From: Rhynochetos jubatus
Lineage: Eukaryota > Chordata > Aves > Eurypygiformes > Rhynochetidae
Length of the DNA: 64,000 bases
Assembly (NCBI GenBank): GCA_027574665.1
Contig: CM050657.1
Coordinates: 31,557,408-31,621,407 of the forward strand
Direction of reading: 5' to 3'
The position numbers were made by a program, and so were the translations under genes. Numbering within the stretch: position 1 is the stretch's first letter; every line of letters starts with the position of its first letter. Shown here piece after piece: positions 1 through 12,111 of the stretch. The notes under the pieces were generated by a model. The model saw only the letters and a program-made list of their open reading frames with translations, ran no database searches and had not been told where the DNA came from.

Positions 1-464
1 CCGAGAGCCGTGTCCCGAAGGCCGGAGCCCGGGAACCTACGCAGCAGATTTCGAGCAAACCTTATCACTGATAACACGGCCAGAAAACTCAAAACAATCC
101 ACCAGCTCCCACACGAACGAGCCAGCACAGGAGTTGGCAAAGCAGCTAACGCAGGAGGGTTAGCAAGTGCCCGGAGAGACAAGCAAGGGAGTAAGGGAGA
201 GAGAGAGAAGGGAAGAATAGTGGCTACCAGACCCTCTTCCCCACCCAAAGAGACCGGAACATGACGTACTATTGGATGAAATACTTCCTTGGTTAGTCTG
301 GGTCAGCTACAGTATCCGAAGCAGACAAAAGACCTTGAGTTCAGTACAAGCCATCCCCAGCACCAGCTGAGGCCTTATCAATGTTTTCACTTACTGTCCA
401 GCAACAGAGTTCCCTGGCAACCAGAGTAAAGGGAGTTAGCCCTTTCCTGACTGAACCCAGCACA
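1..464 (-). mobile_element. ERV-L-type LTR, cut by the window start
   Basis: This is the 5' (U3-side) part of an LTR on the minus strand. Its right edge reads CTGAACCCAGCACA, the complement of the TGTGCTGGGTTCAG start seen in the complete LTR copies at 37,696-38,497, 48,565-49,337 and 54,994-55,778, and the rest aligns by eye with those copies. The 5 bp after the edge, GGTCT at 465-469, would be one target-site duplication; its partner lies outside the window. Whether this is a solo LTR or one end of a provirus cannot be told. The small open frame at 10-264 lies wholly inside the LTR and is not a gene. Confidence 0.88.
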
Positions 465-3400
465 GGTCTACACTGACAATGATTATCGTAGTAATAGAAA
501 GTTTGCTAGATCAGTTTGTTTTAAATAGTCCTCAGTGTTGATTCCTGCAGGGCTTCTGAGAAAAGGAAGAAGCGAGAGCAGAGCAATCTTGTGTGGAAGA
601 ATAAATGTTCATTAGAAAAAAAGTAAGCTTTGTTAGAAAAGTAGTCCTTGTAGCCCACAGCAATATTACTCATGACTTTGTTCACTGGAATATTGAATTG
701 TTATGAGTATTTTTGTCTCTGTTTCTTCCCTGGAGTATCTAACTGACTTTTCTGCTTTCATCATGATTGTCCATCCCTATATGCTGCAATACTTCCACTG
801 ATGGTGACTTATTGACCCTGTTACAGATTTCCCTGCTTTACCCGCTAAGGCTGATAATTATTTTAGTAACAAGAGCTAACTCAAAAAGTGTTTAGTCACG
901 CAGGCCTCCTCCCTCATTATTTTTCTTCCCTGGGGATAACTGATCTGGAAAGTATCTCTGTTCTCACCTGGGGTTTAAAGACATGAAAATTCATTCAGAT
1001 CACGGTTGTCTTTCCTGCTATCTTCCTTGATTAACAGTATGGTGAGGTGAACTGAAGTTTGCAAGAGCAGTTGGTATGAATGGCTTGCCCATTTGCAGTT
1101 TACTTTGAATCCAGCTTGTATTCCTGGCAAACGCAAAAATCGAGCAGGATTTTTAATTACATGTACACTTAAATATTGTGTTCTAAATATTGTTAGTAGC
1201 TTCATTGCTTACAGTAGGGCAAGGAACATGCTGTCAGAACTGTTCACTTGTTTTTTGTCTTTTCTAACCTCTCAGCAGGAGGCTTTCAGGCTCCCAGGAG
1301 CCGTGGTGTGTAGAGGATATTCCCAGATGGTGATTATCACTGCTGTAGCCACTAGAGACCATAGATAGCTATGGACTATGTTAGTCTGTGCCACAAGAAA
1401 CTTATGGAGAAGTGGTGAAATTTACCTTAGCTCATTATTAACCAAAAGCTCAAAAGATAGGGAAAAGAACAGACTTCTCAAGATCTGCACTGTACCTCCT
1501 TGGGTAAACTAAATGGGCTGTTGTTCAGCCATCATTCAGGGTCAAGCAGTCTGATCAGTTAAGCATTGGAGAGACCCACAGTACCTAAAATAGCTGATTT
1601 CAGTGGCTTATCAGAGGGATGTTTTCCAATAGAATTTTATTAATAATATTGTTATGTTTGAATGGAAAAACAGAATTTGAAAATGCAGCACTTTAGCCCC
1701 CTGCTCTCTGATGTGTAGGTGCTCTCTCCTGAATATTAGTATCTTCATCAGCAATATTGATACTGGATTTAGATAACCATTATAATGAAGTGTAGTAAAT
1801 CCCATAAATAGTGTATTGGACAGGAGGGAAGAAGCTGTTCTGTCTGTCTCTGAAATGACAAATGCCCTGGGACAGTTTTGGTAGTAGTTGATTTAAGAAG
1901 AAAGTGGCAGAAGATAAATGGGGATGCTATTGGTGTCAATCTGTAGTTTAACAAAGTAGGTGGCACAGTGGGTGCCTGTTCTGTATGAGACACTGCTCCC
2001 TAAGTTTGTCAAAGATTTTGTAAGAGGTGCCAAAAGTTTCCATGGATTTTTTTTTTTTTTTTTTTTTTGGTGTGTGTGTTTACTGTTACAGTACTGAAGA
2101 TTATGAGCTTGAGGCTGCTTGGATATCTCTTCATAATATTATATTGAACATGCTTTCTTTGTGTGCAAAATGAAGCTTGTGTCTGTATGCTTTTGCCATT
2201 GCAGAGAACCTATCCCTGTTTAATGACGAAAATATTCAAAGTTCATTTTAGATCTTGTATAGTACATCAAACCATCCTTTGGAGCCCAGGGAACTCCTCC
2301 AAGACCCTGTTAACAACATGCTACTCTACAGGTTGAGGAACACAGGGAACATCACTAGCAAGTGCAGAATCCTCCTCGTAAGATAAACATAAGGATCAGT
2401 TTGTAGCTCAGCACACAAGCATCCTGCCTATGATCAAATAATTTTCTACTTTAGGAATTAAAGCAGAGTTCAAGGGGTGATCATATTAGGTCTGTCAAAG
2501 TTGCATGTTTCCAGTTTAAAGCAGTAGATGAAGGCAACAGGCATCACTTGGTGATCAGGAAGAGGTATTTGTCCTCCAGCATTAAATAAATGGGAAATTA
2601 TAACATCTGAAGAGCCATAAAAGGTTAAAAAAAAAAAAAAAAGAAAAGAAAAAGACGTTAGCAATTAATGTGATAGAAGAAAGCAACAAAAGAAAGGTAG
2701 AAAGTGGGTCTCATGATCAAAAACTACACTACACATAAGAGGTAACAGCAAGGCTGCTGGCGTAAACATTGCTGCACTAATCAAAACTGGAGTTGACTAC
2801 TTAATTTTCTTAACAAATTGTTTAGTTGCAAAAGTTTCAGGTTGACCATGTTTATGAATTTGTGTGGAATTAGGCATATGCCACTGGCTGAAAAAACAGT
2901 CAACAGTTCCGTTTTGTGATTTTTTTAAATGGTGTTATTGAAGCTGTAAGAAGGGAATATTTAATCAGAAAAGAAAGCTTCCCCCTATCCCCTAAATTTA
3001 GTTATCCAAATGGAAAGAAAAAAAAAAAGTTAGGGTTTTTCCCCTTTGAATTGGGTGATGTATTTAATACAATTTTATGTCAACTCTTAATTTCATCCAA
3101 AAAAATTGCCTATTGTACACTGACTCGAAGCAAACATCTTTTTCCTTCTGATTTTTCAGTCCAGCTTTTCACTGACTTAAAAGCGACAGCTAGGTGACTT
3201 TGAAGAGCAGATTTTGCTATAAGATTGGAAAGGATGTCATACAGAGAAAATCCTCAGTATTTAGACACTTGTATGTCTAAATACTTGTTAGGGAGGGGTG
3301 TGTTGGAACTTAATGTTCAAGGTGGTGGCTAATTTTCAGCCCTAAATTGTAGAAGTAATTGTAACATTGGCCAGAAGCTCATGAGAGTAAACCATATTCT

Positions 3401-4254
3401 CATCCCTCTGAAAATACGTTTATTACCTTCCTGGATCTTGGACCTTGAATTCTTATTCTTTCCCTGCAATAATGTTACAGTGCATCTGAGTTTGATCTAT
3501 CCCAAATCCCAGTGAAGCAGTGCTAGAACTGTGTCTGTTTTTTGTGTAATGCATACATAGGCTTTTTCTTCTATCTACCATATAATGAGCATATTAAGTC
3601 TTTCATAATGAGTTATCAAATACTATCTATTTTGCTAACATATTGCTGATAAGTTGAAACAGGATTCACATTAAGACTACTAATCTTACTTAACTTCTGT
3701 TTGAGGTCTCAAGCATAAATTTCTGAGTGGTTTATGTTTATTAAAAAATAAGATCCAATTATAGAAGAATGAATTACTGGATATCGGCCAGTTAAAGTGT
3801 ACAAAATCATTAATCTTTTATCTCCACTTAACTCTAGAGGCTGCACAGATCTCTGTCTTCCTGGAGTTAAGTAGTTTTATGGCATGAAGTGCTGAGTTCT
3901 TGTGCACGGGGTATGAGCAGACAAGCTATATTTTGTATGTTCTGAGCAGTTTTCCATTGACTTCTAACCAGGAATATGCTTATTTTACTCAGACTTCAGG
4001 TTGAACTTGGCAGACATTACAAAAAATGAAAATAAATGCTCTTAACTTCTGTATAGAGGAAAAAGGGTCATTACATGTGAAAATGAGTGGCCAGGATGTA
4101 AGCATTAGAATCTATATTTAATTGATATCTGCACTAGTTTCATACACTGAAAAATGAACATATGAATTAATTTAATATATTTAATATATAAATTCATATT
4201 CCAATAAATGAATATATGAATTCATATTCTTGTGTACATATGAATATGTATGTT
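465..4254. other. AT-rich intergenic DNA, no gene recognised
   Basis: I see no exon series, RNA gene or recognisable transposon here. Open frames are short, scattered over all frames and low in complexity. Two homopolymers stand out: a 22-bp T run at 2,047-2,068 followed by a short TG stretch, and a 16-bp A run at 2,627-2,642 followed by A-rich sequence. Either could be the tail of an old retrocopy, but the flanking sequence is not recognisable. Confidence 0.6.
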
Positions 4255-5074
4255 TCTCAGGGTTCAATTCTAGGGCCAGTCCTGATCAATCAGTTTATCA
4301 ACGATCTGGATGCAGGAGTTGAACACACCATTACCCAGTTTGCTGATGATACCAGATTGGGAAGTGCTGTTGACTCTCTTGAGGGACAAGATACCTGGTA
4401 GAAGAATCTAGATAGTTTGGATCATTGGGTTATGATTAAGGGAATGTAATTTAAGTACAAATGTCAAATTCTGCTCTTGGGATGGAGTAACACTGGGCAC
4501 AAGTATAAACTGGGAGGAGTGGCTGGAGGGCAGCCCTGCGGAAAGGGATCTGGGGGTGCTGGTTGGCAGCAAGTTCAGTACGAGTCAGCAATGTGTCCTG
4601 GCAGCCAGGAGGGCAAACCACATCCTGGGGTGCATCAGACACAGCGTGACCAGCCCCTCAGATGAGGTGCTTATCCCCCTGCATTCAGCGTTGGTGTGGC
4701 CTTCAGTGCTGTGTGCGGTTCCGGGCCCCACTGTTTAAGAAGGAAGTGAAGGTCCTTGAATGCATCCAGAGGAGGGCAACAAGGCTGGTGAAAGGGCTGG
4801 AAGGCATGTCCTATGAAGAGCAGCTAAGGACTCTGGGTTTGTCTGGTTTGGAGAAAAGGAGGCCAAGGGTCGACCTCATTGCTCTCTACAGCTTCCTGAG
4901 GAGGGGAAGTGGTGTGGGAGGTGTCAATCTTTTCTGTCTGGTACCCAGTGATAGGATGTGTGGGAATGGTTCAAAGCTGCACCAGGGAAGGTTTAGATTG
5001 GACATTAGGAATCATTTCTTTACCAAGAGAGTGGTCAAACACTGGAGCACACTTCCTAGAGCGGTGTCCCAAGC
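4255..5074 (+). mobile_element. CR1 LINE fragment (reverse transcriptase C-terminal part)
   Basis: Frame-shifted translation gives the CR1 reverse transcriptase signature: [10 protein letters not shown], then FINDLDAG, then QFADDT (the catalytic FADD box), and further on LGCIRHS, CIQRRATRLVKGLE and PSDRMCGNG. These lie in order but in different frames and with stops, so the copy is dead. It is 5'-truncated just before the QGSxLGP box. At the other end it stops after the HWSTLPR segment, so the usual CR1 3' untranslated region is missing and the sequence passes directly into an ATTCT array. CR1 is the dominant LINE family of birds and other reptiles, which supports the host assignment. Confidence 0.92.
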
Positions 5075-5180
5075 CTATTCTATTCTATTCTATTCTATTC
5101 TATTCTATTCTATTCTATTCTATTCTATTCTATTCTATTCTATTCTATTCTATTCTATTCTATTCTATTCTATTCTATTC
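5075..5180 (+). repeat. (ATTCT)n pentanucleotide microsatellite
   Basis: About 21 uninterrupted copies of a 5-bp TATTC/ATTCT unit abut the CR1 fragment. CR1 elements normally end in a few short ATTCTATG-type units, so the array may have grown from such a tail after loss of the 3' untranslated region. That origin is an inference. Confidence 0.97.
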
Positions 5181-7746
5181 ATGCTGGTTTGCTTGTCTTT
5201 GTGTTTCATTTTAAATGCAATAATAAGACCAGAAGCACAGTATTATATAGCAGCTATCTCTACAAATAAAGGCTTGCAGATTGAAATGAGTGGTTGTCAG
5301 GATTTTGGTTTCTTGGCTGAATGATGTGTTAGACGTCAAATCATAAGTTGTTTTATTGACTTTCCCAGCAGGGAAATAAATCAGATAGGTTTTTATAGCA
5401 TTTGCAATGATTGAACTTGAGTGGCTTTCAGCAGAAGAAAATAGTAAGCAGACTGTAGAAGGATTAAGATAACCTGAAATGCTTTGATTGGACTTTTACC
5501 CAGACTGATCCCCAGTACCAGTGGGATCTCAACAATCTACTTTACAATGCAGAAAACATGTTAGATTTAATTTGGACATAGTAGGGTCAGAGACAAGCAT
5601 CTAAGTAAATGTTTTCTCAGTATACAGATAGCTTGTAATTGTACTATGTATATTATGTAATTTCATACACAAAACATTTGTTTCACTGTGGATTTTAAGA
5701 CTGTATAAAAGATACATTTAATGTAATGAGAACATGCTTGTCCAAATCTATGGCCCTGAGGAAGATGACTGCTTCATGATGTTATTCAAGGCTTTTTGTG
5801 ATTATGACAATGTGTTGGTTTATTTTATAAAACACTTGAAGCTTCATATATTTGAAAAGATGAATCATGCCAGCAGTGTGAATAAATTTTCATTTTGTCA
5901 GTTCTCTGGAAGTATGGTTGCTATAGTGCATTGATTTTATTTCAGTCCGTCTTCAGTATTGAATGTAATGTCTTTAGAAATGTAATCTATGTATTGCTCT
6001 TGCATTACAGCTTGTGCCATCTTTGGTGTGCAATTTATCAGTGACTTGATAGAAAGATGATTGAAAGTTGAGTCATAGATGTGCACATACACAATTATTA
6101 GCAATTCTGTTTCTTAACAAGTTTTTGTTAATCTTTCTACTGCAAAGGAAGCTGCAGTTACCTATTGTTATTGTCTTCTACACTAGCAGCTAATAAAAAA
6201 TACTGGCAAAAGGCTATACAAAGCAGTTTTCAAAATATCTGACACAAATCCTCTGACCCAGTTAAAATAGGTAGGTTTTTGTTGCAACATGGGAAAAAGC
6301 TACCTAAAATAAAAGTGTGTGATCCTCTCACAGTTCTGCATTGAGGAATGGTAAAATGTGATATACCATGGTGGTGTGGGTTTCTTCTGTTGCTCCAGAG
6401 ACCACACTTCCAATCAAGGCAGAACAGCCTTAACTGAAGGAATTGAGAGCAACCTGTCATATATCTTTTCACAGAGGGAGAGGAGATGGTCTGTCTTCCT
6501 TCCAGCAGTAATGTGAATTTTTTCTTCTATTTCTTTTGCTCTTATTACAGGTGTCTAGTATGAAATGTTACATTCCTGGTGAAATAAGTAATCTGATCTG
6601 AAACAGGTTTTTCTTGCCAAAATGAAAGTAAGAAAAACTTGTGGGTTTAGGCTGATGTGAGCTGAAGCTTTCTTATTTTTGACAAAGCAAAAAACTACAT
6701 GCATTCTGCTCAACCTTTTTGTATATCAATGAGCACAATTAAGGTGGTTTTTTTTCCTCATTTAGATTAATTTATTTGACTGTAATAGCATAGTGTTACA
6801 TTGCTGAATATATGTGTAACAGTGCACTTAATTCTAGCTGGCCAGTGCTTCCTCTGTTGTTGTGGTATTATCTCCTTCCTGGATCACCATATCCATTAGG
6901 AGAGTTAATGGATTCTTCTCCCTGGTCCTTCACTTTTTCTTTTTTTTAATTTTATTTTGTTATTAGTGTTGTGCTCGATTTACTCCTTTTGTTTTGTTAA
7001 AGGTTTCTGTTATAAGATAGAAAACCAAAAAGGTTTTGATAGGAGAAATCACTCTATGCTATCCAGAAATGAGTCTTGAGTTCAGATCTGTTGTTGTAAG
7101 AGTATAATGAATGTTTCTGAAATGTTTGCTCCAAATCAGTTCTTCCAAATAAAAGGGATACAGTACACTTTTTTTCCCCCAAACAAATACTTATTTGTTT
7201 CTGAAGTAGAAATACTGATGTATTCTAGTCTGTGTAGGACTTTTGAAGATACTCCTGGTAAAAGTGCTACTGATAAGTCACTCTAAGTTCTTGGGAAAGG
7301 GCAAGAGAGAGATGACACCATTGGAAATCTTGTGAGTCCATTTGCATAATTTCTTGTTGGAAGGGTGCTGCATAGTAGTGTTTCAGAGGTACTGTTTTAT
7401 TTTTGGAGTAATAAAGTATAGCTGAGCTCAAATTGTGATCAAAATGCTAAAAGAAAAGCTTAAAAAAAAATCACCAAGGAAAATGTCTTACTTATACTAA
7501 AACAATTATCATAATTTAAATACATGTCAATGAATTTAAAAGACACAAGCAGGTGTGTGAGTCTGTGTCTTTCCCCTGACAACACTGTCGGTGATCAACT
7601 GGTACAGTACCAAAAGAAAATAAATTCTAACAAGTACAATGAAACAGGTGCAAATACAAAGTACAACTTGTCATCTGAATTCACACTGAGAGATACTTCT
7701 TTAGATTTTAATGTTCTATTTATAATCAGAATCAATGTCTTTGTTG
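5181..7746. other. AT-rich intergenic DNA, no gene recognised
   Basis: No exon structure, RNA gene or identifiable repeat was found. The longest open frames are about 80 to 110 codons, of ordinary random composition and without family motifs. Confidence 0.6.
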
Positions 7747-7751
7747 ACAAG

Positions 7752-8352
7752 TGTCATAGTTTCACGACAAGCCTGCTCTACCACTCCCCCCCCCCCCCCG
7801 GTGAGGAAGGGTCGGAGGAACAAACCGAGGAAAAGCCCGTAGAGGTTGAGATAAGAACTATTTAATTATATAAATGAAACTTAGGGAGTTACTAACAATG
7901 CTAGTGCTAATGAGTAATTTAAGGAACGGAGGAAGAGGGTAGAACAAATGATACAGGATCCCACCCCAAGAAGGGAAAAAAGGAAACAAAACCCACCCAA
8001 AGGGAGTAAACCCCTCATGAAACGGCCCGGGGGGTGAGAGAGTCAGAGAGAGAAAAAAAACTTTCAAACCCCGACTCCTAGACCGATCTGCCCGGCAAGA
8101 CGCTGGCTCTGCCCAGAGCACCAACCACTCGCCACGAGGTCCCACAACAAACAAACCCCCAGCCCCCTCGGCCGGAAGCCCCCTCAGACCCTTCCCCTTC
8201 CCAGGGTCGTGTCCAACCACAAGCCTTTCCCCCCATATCCCCTCCCCGCCGGTCCTGCAGTGCCGCAGGCCCTGGGCTGGCACCACCACTATGCAGCTTG
8301 ATATGTTATGGAGTAAAGCAAAACGTAGACTAGCCGGTGCAAAGCTAAGACA
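7752..8352 (-). mobile_element. Solo LTR with 5-bp target-site duplication
   Basis: On the minus strand the element starts TGTCTTAGC and ends ...ACTATGACA, so it has TG...CA termini. It is flanked by a perfect 5-bp duplication ACAAG at 7,747-7,751 and 8,353-8,357. The terminal 100 bp (GTCGGAGGAA, GAGATAAGAACTATTTA) resemble the corresponding end of the ERV-L LTRs elsewhere in the window, but the rest is diverged, so it is a sister LTR family. A 14-bp C run (7,786-7,799) lies inside it. No internal retroviral sequence is present, consistent with LTR-LTR recombination. The minus-strand open frame 7,858-8,289 lies within the LTR and is not a gene. Confidence 0.85.
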
Positions 8353-8357
8353 ACAAG

Positions 8358-11152
8358 GTACTTCCTAATGACAAAAAGAAAGGCATCAGGAAAGAATGGC
8401 ATATTCCGTACAGCCTAACTGCTTGCTTGTGGTGGGGTCTCTAATACCAGGCTTCAACATCACTAATTATTTGTACAGTGCTTGTAATAGTCTGTCAGGT
8501 GCTCCAGCGATGTATGTGTCAAGATAAATGGTTGCATATTAAAAACCTTTTCCTCTCTGTTCTTTTAGATATGAAACATTTAAAACCATTATTTCTTTTT
8601 CACTGAGAGATACTTTGTATAAAAAGCACATATCTATATTTACTGCATGTACATACATACTTATGTATTTATATACACATATATGCAAATGAGAGCGATC
8701 CCTTATTTACAGGAACTAGGAAAATCTTACAAATTTTTAATGTGTTTTCCAAATATGAACCCCATGCAATGCATTTGGTGTTCTTGTAATGTTTTTCTCT
8801 TATGGAGATAGTTTTTATGACCCTTTTGTGCAGACTGTCAGAAAAGGTGGTTTTATAAACCAGTCTCTCTTAAATGCTTGTTTTCCACACCAATTAGCCA
8901 AGTGAATGTTTTTTAATTCCTTTCAGTGAAGCTGAGGAAAGAGGCAAAGCAATGCTATCTCCCTATCTGAACTGGAGCTGGCACCTATACCTGCATACCA
9001 GGTGGAGGTTCAGATCTAGACTTTATTCTCTTAAAAATCAAAGTCCATTTATTTGCTTTAAACTTTTAGCTAAAAAAAAGTGAACTTGTAGGACTAACTG
9101 CTTTTCTTGTGGGACTTCATCTATGGGCCATCACTGAGCCACAGGATACAATGAAAAGAGCAGGGCTGAGACCACTGGAGACAGAGTAGGTTATCTCCCC
9201 CTGGTCTAGTGAAATCTGAATAATTTTATGAGATGAATGGTGTCAGAAAGAAGATAAATCAATTCCAAAATGTTTCAGACATTAAATCATGGCCTTGTGT
9301 CCCAGATGATTTCCCTTTTCTGACTGTCCTTTTTCTCTTTAGTCTGTCTGTCTTCTGAGATCATTGTTCCATAATGAAACAGGACATGAAAGCCAAAGCT
9401 TGAACATAATTTTTTGAGTTCTTGCTTTCTGTATGTATAAGAAGTGTAACTGATAGTCAGGAAAGAAAGTGTGGCAAAAAAAGTTTTTCATCCATTAAAA
9501 TTCCTTTTCTGGGGGAAGGTTTCTGTGCAGAGGACTGTCCCCTTTTCCCCTACCCCTTTGGCACTGAAGAAGTAATGAGCTGCTTTCAGCAGCTCGGGGT
9601 TGGACATTTGGGTGAGGAGATTTTTCCTTCATTGACAAATGTGCACTTGGATTTGTTCCTTGCCTTTTCTCTGCAGCCCAGGGATGTGGTGGAGAAATTA
9701 CATTCCTCTGCCAGTTTTCTTCCATCTTTTGGTACTCCTTTCAATGCCCTGGTCATTTGGTTGTTCAACACTGTAGTAAGCCAGAACTGGAAGCGAACTG
9801 GCAGATGGCATTTCCTGGAAGATATCGGAAAGTGTATAGTAAGTAGGTAACTCTCCTATCCTTTGGCCATTAGCCAGGGAAAGCACTGTGCTCACGAACG
9901 TGGAACAGGCATTTGCCTAAATGCTGTGTTGGTTATTAGCACTGCGCTAGCAGGTGGAGTAGAGGGAGACAGGTGTTGATGGCGGCCTGTGTCATAGTGG
10001 CTGTGGCACTGCCAGGTAGTATGGATTACAAAGGAAGGGTGAGTTGCACAGCATGAATGGCTGTCAGACAGCTTCTGTTTCAGTCACTTGTGGAGACGTG
10101 CTTTCAGGTGTGCAAGTCACATGAAGATATGACATGTGGTGTTGAGGTAGAGACTTAATGCATTCATGCATTGGCAGAATGAAGACAATCCATATGAAGC
10201 ATGATAGCAGTTATACTTCCTTCATCTGAGATTTCATCTTTTTTTTCTGTTTCCTGTCTCCCTGTACATCTTTCAGATTTAAAGAAAATACTTTTAATGG
10301 ACACATTGTTTAAGATTATTCTGGTTTTCATTTGCTAACTGCTGCATTAAGGACCTCTTGTCCCACCCCATGTTGATACACAAACTCAGTATGTATATGC
10401 CTTCTGCTGTGAATTGGTATTTCCTCTCTTATTTGCAGCTGTTGGTTTGAATATATTTCACAATGGATTTTCATGTATTTCAAGGTAATTTCTAAACCGG
10501 GAAATTACTATTGCATGTAATTTATTGAAAGGATCATACTGAAATTCTTAATTCATACCAATACACAGGGTGATATTGAGACCCTATAGGATACTGACCT
10601 GTAGAAGACCTGACAAACTATGATGAAAATATGTAATTTTAGTAGACATCATTCAGGAATGTGGCTGCTAAGTGTAATGTATGAGTTTGCCATCTGCTTG
10701 GATATCTACAGTATTTTTGTAGTAATTCAGGGGGTTAAACTCACAAAATTCTTCTGTTGAAAGGCATTGACTCAACTTTCCTTGCTAAATCACTGTGTTA
10801 AAACTGAACATTACTACTGTCAAGTACTTCTTCTCTGAGCTTTCTTCATATTATAAACATTTGGCATCAATGGAATCTAATTAATAACCAAATTAAAATC
10901 TACACAGAAAAGTTTTAGTTACATCAGCTGAAGGAACAGAGCTATAGTTGTCTTTTAGGACTGAAGGATCATAGCTGTAACAAACTCTGGCTTTTCTTAT
11001 CTGAGTTGTCAGAAATGAAAAATTGAATTGTCTGGGTAATGCAGAACTACAATATGTCAATGAGGAAACTCCTCTTTTAAAGCTGGACTGAATCTCAACC
11101 CTGTAACCTGCATTGTTCACTTCAGGCTTCATCTTTGTTTTTAAAGATTCAG
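8358..11152. other. AT-rich intergenic DNA, no gene recognised
   Basis: I see no recognisable gene or repeat. The frame at 9,422-9,850 (142 codons) is the longest open stretch. It shows no domain motif or splice context, and it is overlapped by open frames on the opposite strand, as expected by chance. Confidence 0.55.
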
Positions 11153-12111
11153 TGTCTCAGGTTGTGGGTTAGGCCCAGCTGGTAACTGAAGACCATGCAG
11201 CAGCTCGCCCACGTCTCCCCTGGGGTGGGATGGGGAAGAGAAAATACAAGCATCTTGAGACAAGGACAGGGAGGGGTCACTTACCAGTTATGGTCACGGG
11301 CAAAACAGACTTCACAGGGGACGAAAATCAATTTAATTAATTTACCAATCAAATCACAATAGTACAGTGAGAGACAAAACCAGATCTTAAAACACCTTCC
11401 CCCCAGCCCTCCCTTCTTTCCAGGCTCAGCTTTGCTCCCCATTTCTCTACCTCCTCCCTACCAGCAGCACTGGGGGATGGGGAATGGGAGTTCTGGTGAG
11501 ACCATCACAGGTTGTCACTGCCGCTCCTTCCTCCTCATGTTTTACCCCTGATCCAGCGTATGGTCTCTCCCACGGGAGACAGTACTCCACCAACTTCTCC
11601 AATGTGAGTCCTTCCCACCGACTGCAGTTCTTCACAAACTGCTCCAGTGTGGGTCCCTCCCACGGGGTGCAGTCCTTCAGGAGCAGCCTGCTCCAGTGTG
11701 GGCTTCCCATGGACTCACAGCCTCCTTCAGACACAGCCGCCTGCTCTGGCGTGGGGCCCTCCCTGAGATGCAGGTGGGTCTGTGCTCCCCTGTGACCCTC
11801 CATGGCTGCAGGGCACAGCCTGCCCTCTCACCACAGGCTGCCAGGGAACCTCTGCTCTGGCCCCTCTACTGTGTTTCCCATTCAGCTTCTGGTTCTCTTT
11901 TTGTTTTTCCCTCTTTAAATATGTTAATCACAGAGGCACTAATTGGCTCAGACATGGCCAGAGGTGGGTCCAACTTGGAGCTCCACAGAAGCCACCCCTG
12001 TAGCCCCTACCCTGCTACCAAACACTCCCTCTCCCCCCACCAAACACAAACCCAGCACACTCACCTACCTGAACCAAAGCAGGCAAATCTTACAAGTGAT
12101 GGGTCCTAACA
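11153..12111 (-). mobile_element. Avian LTR, minus strand, with internal ~45-bp tandem repeats
   Basis: The segment is GC-richer than its surroundings and reads on the minus strand as an LTR. It has three to four imperfect ~45-bp repeats of the form CCGTGGGAGGGACC...GGAGCAGTT at about 11,540-11,760. An A/T-rich pre-terminal part follows (GTCTCTCACTGTACTATT). It ends in a GTGGGATGGGGAAG stretch typical of avian ERV LTR ends. The right edge is probably CTAACA at 12,111 and the left edge a TG near 11,153 or 11,164; I could not find a matching target duplication, so both edges are approximate. The frames at 11,447-11,803 and 11,696-12,109 are inside the repeat and are not genes. Confidence 0.65.

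Noticed and set aside
9422-9850. 142-codon frame in AT-rich DNA
   Set aside because: No recognisable domain, no splice context, overlapped by opposite-strand frames; fits chance.
11447-11803. 118-codon minus-strand frame with repeated WEGPTLEQ-like segments
   Set aside because: The repeats are the ~45-bp tandem units inside an LTR.
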